Assembly: GCF_021648855.1 (NCBI RefSeq)
Contig: NZ_JAKJHX010000150.1
Location: 1-11,393 of the forward strand
Reading direction: 5' to 3'
DNA: 11,393 nt
From: Tychonema litorale BBK16
Lineage (GTDB): Bacteria > Cyanobacteriota > Cyanobacteriia > Cyanobacteriales > Microcoleaceae
This document shows, piece after piece, positions 6,404 to 11,393 of this stretch (the first letter of the stretch is position 1; each line of letters opens with the position of its first letter). The notes beneath the pieces were generated by a model. It was not told the origin of the DNA. It searched no databases and saw only the letters and a list, made by a program, of their open reading frames with translations. A program made the position numbers and the translations under genes.

Positions 6404-6539
6404 TGCGATCGATTCTGTTGTATCGGAATTAATATTACCGGAAATCAGGAGACGGCAGTGCCGTGTCCCTACAGTATTTGGGTAGGGACACGGCATTGCC
6501 GTCTCCTCTATCATTCTGGTACAACCGGAATCGATCGCA
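6404..6539. repeat. Nested hairpin downstream of rpe (intact GACGGCAGTGCC family copy)
   Basis: The core element 6447-6507 has 26-base arms with a single mismatch (AGGAGACGGCAGTGCC… against its complement ending GCCGTCTCCT) around a nine-base A/T-rich loop at 6473-6481. It is flanked by a second, wider inverted repeat: TGCGATCGATTCTGTTGTA (6404-6422) pairs with 6520-6539 apart from one bulge or mismatch. It begins nine bases after the rpe stop and may stabilise or end the rpe transcript, but there is no T-run. Confidence 0.88.
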
Positions 6540-6570
6540 CTCGCAATGTCAGGCGCACTGTATTCAGGCG

Positions 6571-6634
6571 AGAAACCCCGTTTTTGGCAGAGACTTGGTG
6601 ACAATTCCCAGATTTCGGAAAAAACCCGGTTTCT
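6571..6634. repeat. Degenerate AGAAACC-type inverted repeat
   Basis: AGAAACCCCGTTTTT (6571-6585) opposes AAAAAACCCGGTTTCT (6619-6634) with one or two mismatches, around a GGCAGAGACTTGGTGAC-containing spacer. This resembles an AGAAACCGGGTTTCT palindrome I associate with filamentous cyanobacteria. It is the 3' flank of the 493-residue gene and could form its transcript end on the minus strand. Confidence 0.6.
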
Positions 6635-6658
6635 GTAATTTTGATGCGGCCAAGAATA

Positions 6659-8140
6659 TTAAGGTGTTGATTGATTCTGGAGATGGCGCTTAGTCCAAAA
6701 CCAAGCCAACCATCCCAATCCTCCACCAAACAAGCAACTGAATACAACAGCGACAATGAAAGGATGCGGCGGTAAGATGGGATGTTGGGGAGATGGGAAA
6801 TCCCAAGGTTTTTCGATTAAGGGGTAGCCGGCGGCTAGGATTCCCGCAAAGCCGACGCCGACACCGATACCGGTACCGACTGCTTGAATCGTATTTTCTA
6901 AATCCCGATCGCGCTTCTTCTCACCTTTCTCACTATCCTGTAAAGTTTGTTGTAATTTGCGATCGGACTCAGCCTGGTCAATTTCCACCAAACCACGAAT
7001 ACTAGAAATAGCTTGATCTAGTAATTGATAACCCGGTTTAGAATAATTCAAATCGGCTTCAATTTGCAATCGAAAAGTTTCGCTTTCCCTTTCCCCAAAC
7101 CGACGGAATAAATCCAAATCATCGCTTACAGCAGATTGTAAACGCTTCAATTTTAGTTGATAATTTCTCGCATGAATATTCAGAGTATTCAAACAATCTT
7201 CAAGATTCCGCAGTTGTGAAGTATATTTCGGAACAGTTTTTAAGAGTTCCTTGAGTTGAGTTTTTAATGCCGCCAAATCCAAATTATCTGGCAATTTTGA
7301 CTTGCTTTCAATTTCTTCTTGGATTAATTTATCGAGTTGATCCGAATATGTGCGACTCCTTTGGAAAACATTCGTGATTTTATGATAGTATAAGAATAGT
7401 TCCGGCAAATCCAAATATATCTCCTTGAGTTGTTCCGAAGTCGCATCAGAAAAGTAGAACAGCACAAGATAGCGAGTTTGCGATTTTTTCGGTCGGCTAA
7501 ATTCCAAAATGCAGCCATCTAAGAAATTATCAGCTTGATAAAAATCAGGAAAAACACCACCGAATAACTTTCCGAGCAAATTTTCGGCATGAGTTTTTAA
7601 GTCTTCCGGGTTAGTTGGTTTCGAGACAGACACATAAGCCGTGATTAGGAAAGTTTGTCCGATAAAATGCGCGTCGTTTTGGAGAGTTAAGCATTGATTC
7701 GGGTTGAATTCGCCAACTTCATTTAATTTGACACCATCAAAACCTTCAGCTTGCGGACGAAAAATATTAAGTAACAAAGCGTAGTTATCGCTGAGTTTCT
7801 GTGGATACACCAACAGGCGATACAACGGTTTAGGCTGAATCGGATTTTGGTTTGTGTCTTTACTGGAAAGCAGCAAAAATTGTCGCGTACCCTTTTTGTC
7901 GCTAGTCAATAATTCGTAGTTGTCTGAATCGGGAAAATATTGCCGAACCTGTGGGAATGAATCAGGAAAGTTCAGCTTGTTACTAAAATTATCTTTTAAG
8001 ATTTTCTCATACTTATGCTGAAAAGTTTGCGGAGATTCATTAATGAGTTCTTGGGAATCTAAATATGAGCCAGATTGCAGAGTGAATGCAAACAAGCTAA
8101 CATTTAAGGCGTAATAAATCGGAGCGGATTCATTGGACAT
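6659..8140 (-). CDS. Unknown 493-aa protein: helical middle, two C-terminal TM spans
   Basis: I do not recognise this protein. Residues 1-255 look like an alpha/beta globular domain with hydrophobic strands (YYALNVSLFAFTL 9-21, ALLLNIF 121-127, RYLVLFYF 223-230, PELFLYYHKI 246-255). Residues about 260-420 are predicted helical with Leu/charged heptad-like patterns. TM1 (about 421-442, VGTGIGVGVGFAGILAAG) is unusually glycine-rich with a GxGxGxG register; after a proline-rich loop (443-460) TM2 covers about 461-482, and a short polar tail follows. The two-span C-terminal hairpin after long helices recalls CorA-like topology, but no GMN signature is present. The start at 8140 is five bases after the stop of the 140-residue gene, which indicates translational coupling. 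The TPR-CHAT gene lies further upstream on the same strand. A membrane effector role is only inference. Confidence 0.8.
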   Translation of the reverse strand: MSNESAPIYYALNVSLFAFTLQSGSYLDSQELINESPQTFQHKYEKILKDNFSNKLNFPDSFPQVRQYFPDSDNYELLTSDKKGTRQFLLLSSKDTNQNPIQPKPLYRLLVYPQKLSDNYALLLNIFRPQAEGFDGVKLNEVGEFNPNQCLTLQNDAHFIGQTFLITAYVSVSKPTNPEDLKTHAENLLGKLFGGVFPDFYQADNFLDGCILEFSRPKKSQTRYLVLFYFSDATSEQLKEIYLDLPELFLYYHKITNVFQRSRTYSDQLDKLIQEEIESKSKLPDNLDLAALKTQLKELLKTVPKYTSQLRNLEDCLNTLNIHARNYQLKLKRLQSAVSDDLDLFRRFGERESETFRLQIEADLNYSKPGYQLLDQAISSIRGLVEIDQAESDRKLQQTLQDSEKGEKKRDRDLENTIQAVGTGIGVGVGFAGILAAGYPLIEKPWDFPSPQHPILPPHPFIVAVVFSCLFGGGLGWLAWFWTKRHLQNQSTP

Positions 8141-8145
8141 TGCGG

Positions 8146-8568
8146 TTAATCTTGTTCAGGAGTATTGTTAGGTAAATCCTGGTTTTCCGGTTGCTGATTG
8201 TCCTGAATTACTTTTTGGATTTTGTCCCGATTCCGAATAATCTCCGCCTCATTGTGCGCGGGTGCAAGGGGAATATCTATGTCGTCTTCGCCAACCATAT
8301 CGCCGCGAACTTTTGAATTATTATCGCGAATTTTTGACCAATCTTTAGCTCTGAATTCCTGGTCAATTTTTGTGTGTTTTTTGCACCATGATAGAATTTT
8401 AGAGGCAATTTTATTTGGATGGGTAATGGCATCTAAATCTAAATTTAGTTGATTTAAGTCTTGCCAAATTGCAGCATTGAATAAATCACTTGTTTCCTTG
8501 GCTTGTTCCACTTCCAGCAAGGTGAGGAAGTCGAGAATCATTTTTGAAGGTTTAGAAAAGTCGTTCAT
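8146..8568 (-). CDS. Unknown 140-aa acidic soluble protein
   Basis: No family recognised. The first 80 or so residues look all-helical (MILDFLTLLEVEQAKETSDLF, then IASKILSWCKKHTKIDQEF around 54-72). Residues about 85-140 are acidic, Asn/Gln/Pro-rich and probably disordered, with GEDDIDIPLAP at 93-103 and a tail ending NTPEQD. No TM span or signal peptide. The ATG at 8568 has AGGA only two bases upstream, a tight but usable ribosome site. It is the first gene of a tight pair with the 493-residue membrane protein (five-base gap), and the TPR-CHAT gene ends 315 bases upstream. A small helical domain beside a CHAT gene might be an adaptor or a protease substrate; nothing in the sequence proves that. 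Confidence 0.72.
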   Translation of the reverse strand: MNDFSKPSKMILDFLTLLEVEQAKETSDLFNAAIWQDLNQLNLDLDAITHPNKIASKILSWCKKHTKIDQEFRAKDWSKIRDNNSKVRGDMVGEDDIDIPLAPAHNEAEIIRNRDKIQKVIQDNQQPENQDLPNNTPEQD

Positions 8569-8586
8569 TTTCCTAAGTTATTTGTG

Positions 8587-8615
8587 TGTTTAATTTTAAC
8601 TTTAACTGGTTTCAA
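8587..8615 (-). promoter_or_regulatory. Possible sigma70-type promoter for the 140-aa/493-aa pair
   Basis: On the minus strand TTGAAA (8610-8615) is separated by 17 bases from TAAACA (8587-8592), about 20 bases before the ATG at 8568. The -35 is good and the -10 weak. If real, the pair has its own promoter and need not depend on the CHAT transcript. Confidence 0.22.
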
Positions 8616-8673
8616 ACCCGTACTTATTCCTGACAGCATAATGCAAAACCTTTAGTCTTGCTCGTTTGTGTCG

Positions 8674-8806
8674 AAGTCTAGATCCCCCCTAGCCCCCCTT
8701 AAGAAGGGGGGGACAAGAGACTCCTCAAAGTCCCCCTTCTTAAAGGGGGGACAAGAGCCTCATCAAAGTCCCCCTTCTTAAGGGGGATTTAGGGGGATCT
8801 AGACTT
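8674..8806. repeat. C-run/G-run palindrome (CCCCCTTAAG family), copy 2, with internal tandem duplication
   Basis: Outer arms AAGTCTAGATCCCCC and GGGGGATCTAGACTT are perfect 15-base complements. Inside, a roughly 38-base unit beginning GGACAAGAG and ending in CTTCTTAA plus a G-run occurs twice (8711-8748 and 8749-8785), so the element carries three TTAAG-centred palindromes. Together with the hairpins at 8829-8874 it fills most of the 315-base gap between the CHAT gene and the 140-residue gene; 8616-8673 shows nothing recognisable. Confidence 0.88.
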
Positions 8807-8828
8807 TGCCTAAAACCGACATTTCTTC

Positions 8829-8874
8829 AGTCCGCGAAGGCGGACTTTGTTTGTGTAGTAGCGGTTTCAACCGC
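8829..8874. repeat. Paired small hairpins just after the CHAT gene
   Basis: AGTCCGC, GAAG loop, GCGGACT (8829-8846) is a perfect 7-bp stem, followed after TTGTTTGTGTAGTA by GCGGTTTCAACCGC (8861-8874). I recognise this combination as a common cyanobacterial repeat. It starts about ten bases beyond the CHAT stop on the minus strand and could act as a 3'-end structure, though without a T-run. Confidence 0.75.
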
Positions 8875-8883
8875 CGAATTATC

Positions 8884-11393
8884 TTATATACCAATCGCAC
8901 AAAATGCGGCCCAATATCTAGGGTCAGCAAAAGGTTGATTCGGAAAATCACTAAGCAGCAAAAATTCCACTTCATCAACTCGGTCTTCTGGTATTTTCAC
9001 CTCATCTGTCAACCAGGCCAAAAAGTCCTTTCGTGTAATCGTTCTCAACCAAACTTGAGCACCTTGCAAAGCTTGACAAACCGACAAATCCTGATTGTTC
9101 AGATTTTGATAAAAACGAATCATCAGAAAAGCTGTCGAAAAATCGCTGACTCGCCATAAACTACTAACTACATTACTAGCACCGGCATAGAGAAAACCGC
9201 TAGCTAAACCGATATATTCATCGGTGATGAGTCTCTTTACCAATCCAGTTTCGCAGGCCGAGAGACTGACTAAGCGACACAAAGGTAAATCCAGACTAGC
9301 AAAAATTTCCTTGAGTGTCAGGCATTGAATATCAGTCCGAAAACGCCGACCATCACGCAGAGTAACATAATCGCAGCGGTCTTTATCTTCCTCCTGCTTT
9401 GGTAGGGGCGGTGCCCCCGTGCCCGCCCCAGCCTGGGAGGGTTCCTCTCCTTCTTCCTCCCCCCTTAGCAAGGGGGGCTGGGGGGGTTCCAATATTCCAG
9501 CGAAAACCAAACCGGAATTCAGCGGATTTTCCGAGTTGAAACTGCCGTGACAAGAGAAATGGGCGTAGTAAGAATCACTTAATTTTTGGAGAGTGGCTGC
9601 GGAATTAAAGGCGATTTTAGTAGCTTCCTGGCGCTTCAAAATGTGGGCGTTGGGATTGAAACGGCGGGAAATCTCTTCAACTTCAATTTCGGTGTAGCGC
9701 AGGTCTTCCGTGGGATTCTGGATGGCGAATAAGGGCAGAATATCCTTGAGGGGCGGGCGTTTTCGTTGGTGCAAACGTTCCAGAAATTGGCTGCTGGGGC
9801 TGTATTGGATGCCGTTGGTATAGAGGTCTAGCCAATAGTCGGTTTTGGTTTCGCCGTTGGGGAGTTTTCGGGTTGCTTGTAGGGCGTGTAGCGGTAGCAG
9901 GTGTAAGTCGCGGTGGGGAATTAGGATCAGTTTTTCGATGGTTGGGGGTAAGGCGGCTAGGGTTTGGTTGAGTTGCAGGGAGGCGGCGAGGGTGACTAGG
10001 CGGTGGCTGAGGGCTTCGCCCCAGGTGGGTTTGCCGTAGTCGCTGAGGTAGGTGGCGATGTCGGTGTTGAGTTGTTGATGTTGTTCGGGGGTGAAGGGGA
10101 TGTGGTGGATGTGGGTTGGAACCCCCCCTAGCCCCCCCTTGTTAAGGGGGGGGACTGGAAGTGAACCGGCGCGGTTGGTGACGATGAAGACGTGGAAGCC
10201 GGAGTCGGGGTTTGGGGGGAGATACCACTCGATGAGGGCGGTTTGGCTGTCTAGGAATTGGGTGAAGTCGGGTAGTTGCGGGATGACTCGTTGGGTGAGA
10301 TTGAAGTCGGGGTCGTTGATTTTCCTCAGCAGTTGAGTGACTTGCTGTTGCAGGGTTTTTAGTTGGGATTCGAGGTGGGAATCGCTGGTTTGGGGCGATT
10401 TGGCTGTGGAAATACTGCCTTTTTCTTTGAGGGGGTCGGTGTTGGTTTCGGTGGTGGTTTCGGTTTCGGTTGGGGTTTCGTCGATGTCGAGTTGTTGTTG
10501 GAGGGAGGCTATTTGGCGGCGGAGTTGGCTGAGTTGTTGTTTTTGGGCGGGGGTGCTGTTTTTGGGGTAGAGGTTGGCGTTGTCGAGGAGTTCGATGAGG
10601 GTGCGAGATTTGCTGCGTTCGATGGTGAGGAGGGCGGTTTCGTAGCGTTGGAGGTGGATGCAGGCTAGTACCATTTTCTCGTACATGGGCAACGCATTTT
10701 CGAGGATTTTGCGCTTGCTGCGTTGGGAAGTTGCCCATTCGCGGCTTTGTTCGGCGGCGGTGATGGCGTTTTCGTAGCCGTAAATGGCGTTTTCCCAGTC
10801 TTCGATCTCGAAGGCAAAGTTGCCGAGGTTGCGCCCTGCTTTAAGACAGTCAAGAGGAAAGGCAGAAGGAGTGTAAATTTCTAAGGCTTGTCGGTAACAC
10901 TTTGTCGCCAGTTCGATATTCTCTGCTTTCTCTCCCCTGATTCTGTTACTGTAGGCATTTGCCAGATTATTTTGCGTACCTGCCCAATCTTGGGGAAAGG
11001 CATCGGGGGTGCGGATGGTTAATGCAGCAGTGTAAGACTTAATCGCCAGTTCGATATTGTCTGCTTTCTCACCCCTGATTCTGTTTCTGTAGGCTATTGC
11101 CAGATTATTTTGCGTCGTTGCCCATTGTTCGGGAAAGGCATCGGGGGTGCGGATGGTTAATGCAGCAGTGTAAGATGCGATCGCCAGTTCGATATTGTCT
11201 GCTTTCTCTCCCCTGATTCTGTTACTGTAGGCTGCTGCCAGATTATTTTGGGTCATTGCCCAATCTTGGGGAAAGGCATCGCGGGTGCGGATGGTTAATG
11301 CAGCAGTGTAAGACTTAATCGCCAGTTCGATATTCTCAGCTTTCTCTCCCCTGATTCTGTTACTGTAGGCTGCTGCCAGATTATTTTGGGTCA
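8884..11393 (-). CDS. TPR-CHAT domain protein (caspase-like), N-terminus outside window
   Basis: The frame is open from the right edge to the TAA at 8884, 835 codons visible; the true start lies beyond 11393. Counting from the internal Met at 11256: TPR-type repeats of 46 residues (TQNNLAxAYSNRIRGEKAxNIELAI…) run from the edge to about residue 140, a further helical TPR-like part to about 225, a Gln/Leu coiled coil with a Thr/Glu-rich insert (about 235-315), then the CHAT domain (about 330-790). The catalytic pair is intact: H570 in AHFSCHG and C668 in LSACETG. CHAT proteins are caspase-superfamily peptidases; TPR-CHAT members act as sensor-proteases in some bacterial immune systems, but many cyanobacterial ones are uncharacterised. 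Two palindromic repeats are inserted in frame (near 364-380 and 588-625). Codon use shifts along the gene. Two unknown genes follow downstream. Confidence 0.92.
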   Translation of the reverse strand, partial: TQNNLAAAYSNRIRGEKAENIELAIKSYTAALTIRTRDAFPQDWAMTQNNLAAAYSNRIRGEKADNIELAIASYTAALTIRTPDAFPEQWATTQNNLAIAYRNRIRGEKADNIELAIKSYTAALTIRTPDAFPQDWAGTQNNLANAYSNRIRGEKAENIELATKCYRQALEIYTPSAFPLDCLKAGRNLGNFAFEIEDWENAIYGYENAITAAEQSREWATSQRSKRKILENALPMYEKMVLACIHLQRYETALLTIERSKSRTLIELLDNANLYPKNSTPAQKQQLSQLRRQIASLQQQLDIDETPTETETTTETNTDPLKEKGSISTAKSPQTSDSHLESQLKTLQQQVTQLLRKINDPDFNLTQRVIPQLPDFTQFLDSQTALIEWYLPPNPDSGFHVFIVTNRAGSLPVPPLNKGGLGGVPTHIHHIPFTPEQHQQLNTDIATYLSDYGKPTWGEALSHRLVTLAASLQLNQTLAALPPTIEKLILIPHRDLHLLPLHALQATRKLPNGETKTDYWLDLYTNGIQYSPSSQFLERLHQRKRPPLKDILPLFAIQNPTEDLRYTEIEVEEISRRFNPNAHILKRQEATKIAFNSAATLQKLSDSYYAHFSCHGSFNSENPLNSGLVFAGILEPPQPPLLRGEEEGEEPSQAGAGTGAPPLPKQEEDKDRCDYVTLRDGRRFRTDIQCLTLKEIFASLDLPLCRLVSLSACETGLVKRLITDEYIGLASGFLYAGASNVVSSLWRVSDFSTAFLMIRFYQNLNNQDLSVCQALQGAQVWLRTITRKDFLAWLTDEVKIPEDRVDEVEFLLLSDFPNQPFADPRYWAAFCAIGI
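9382..9495. repeat. Palindromic repeats inside the CHAT coding sequence, between His and Cys
   Basis: Two elements are adjacent. GGTAGGGGCGGTGCCCCCGT followed by GCCCGCCCC lies at 9401-9429, and CCCCCCTTAGCAAGGGGGG with GGGGGGTTCC lies around 9458-9490. Both are in frame and encode PPQPPLLRGE, an Glu/Gly linker and GTGAPPLPK (about residues 590-620). This falls between catalytic H570 and C668, in the position of a surface loop. Confidence 0.75.
10117..10167. repeat. CCCCCTTAAG-family palindrome inside the CHAT coding sequence
   Basis: GGAACCCCCCCTAGCCCCCC, then TTGTTAAGGGGGGGGACTGG, matches the core of the intergenic copies at 2826-2912 and 8674-8806. Read on the minus strand it keeps the frame and encodes VPPLNKGGLGGVP (about residues 368-380). 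It interrupts what looks like a turn between two strands (FHVFIVTNRAG and THIHHIPF). Confidence 0.75.
10443..10480. repeat. GGTTTC-type microsatellite in coding sequence
   Basis: Imperfect GGTTTCG/GGTGGT units encode the Thr/Glu run PTETETTTETNT in the coiled-coil linker of the CHAT protein. Purine/pyrimidine simple sequence of this type is length-variable, so the linker may differ among strains. Confidence 0.6.
10828..11393. repeat. 138-bp tandem repeats encoding TPR-like units
   Basis: Unit boundaries fall at 10966, 11104, 11242 and 11380 (exactly 138 bases, 46 codons). Three full units are visible, with the start of another at the edge and a diverged unit at 10828-10965. By eye, units 10966-11103 and 11104-11241 differ at about 14 of 138 positions, and 10966-11103 against 11242-11379 at about 11. 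The array continues past the window. Confidence 0.95.

Noticed and set aside
6659..8140. Bacterial gasdermin next to a CHAT protease
   Set aside because: At 493 residues with two C-terminal spans it is about twice gasdermin length and of different topology; no N-terminal lipidation-type Cys is visible.
8146..8568. Effector-associated (EAD-like) or death-fold adaptor identity for the 140-aa protein
   Set aside because: Only a short helical N-terminal region supports it; I see no specific motif, so it stays a protein of unknown function.
8674..8806. Regular palindromes with spacers, considered as a CRISPR array
   Set aside because: There are only two or three units, the spacers are themselves repeated, and the element has perfect outer inverted arms; no cas gene is present. 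It is a palindromic repeat family.
10337..10668. Plus-strand frames with Gly/Phe/Val-rich products opposite the CHAT gene
   Set aside because: Antisense shadows produced by the G-rich strand and the GGTTTC microsatellite; no motif or ribosome site.
10142..10738. Open frame of 198 codons on the minus strand, rich in Pro, His, Arg and Thr
   Set aside because: It is another frame of the CHAT gene in its C-rich segment; composition is that of a frame shadow and the CHAT frame has clear domain motifs.
10828..11393. 138-bp tandem repeats considered as a noncoding satellite
   Set aside because: The unit is an exact multiple of three, open in one frame, and encodes TPR-like helices continuous with the CHAT protein.

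Overview
The window looks like a piece of a filamentous (Oscillatoriales-type, for example Microcoleus- or Oscillatoria-like) cyanobacterial chromosome. The reasons are cyanobacterial-style housekeeping proteins, scattered GCGATCG / HIP1-type words (one full GCGATCGC at 11177-11184), many short heptanucleotide tandem arrays between genes, and several families of intergenic palindromes. The genus is a guess; no rRNA or tRNA gene is present to anchor it.

Region 1 (1-6395) is ordinary chromosome. On the minus strand, an agmatinase/ureohydrolase gene (speB, 725-1654) lies upstream of a thioredoxin-fold protein with a CNHC motif (58-594). On the plus strand are an alpha/beta hydrolase (1824-2750) and a small DUF2809-like membrane protein (3060-3482). 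On the minus strand again are an LCP (LytR-CpsA-Psr) cell-envelope ligase with a C-terminal LytR_C domain (3697-5103) and a three-TM conserved membrane protein (5209-5583). Ribulose-phosphate 3-epimerase (rpe, 5694-6395) is on the plus strand. The gaps are packed with repeats: heptamer arrays touching gene ends, a roughly 60-bp hairpin family, and one place (2757-3025) where a 199-bp MITE-like element with 19-bp terminal inverted repeats appears to have landed inside an older hairpin copy and itself carries a third palindrome.

Region 2 (6659-11393) is accessory in character and entirely on the minus strand. In transcription order it holds a large TPR-CHAT protein (N-terminus beyond the window edge, stop at 8884), a 315-bp repeat-filled gap, a 140-aa soluble protein with a helical head and acidic tail (8146-8568), and five bases later a 493-aa protein with a long alpha-helical middle and two C-terminal membrane spans (6659-8140). 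The CHAT domain keeps its caspase-like His and Cys. Two palindromic repeats sit in frame inside it, one of them between the two catalytic residues. Its TPR region is built from 138-bp tandem units about 90% identical to each other.

The candidate undescribed system is this last cluster: a TPR-CHAT protease followed by two uncharacterised genes, the second encoding a C-terminal membrane hairpin with a glycine-rich first span. By analogy with other CHAT protease modules it could be a sensor-protease plus membrane effector. Only the gene order, the catalytic motifs and the architectures are seen; the functional link is inference.
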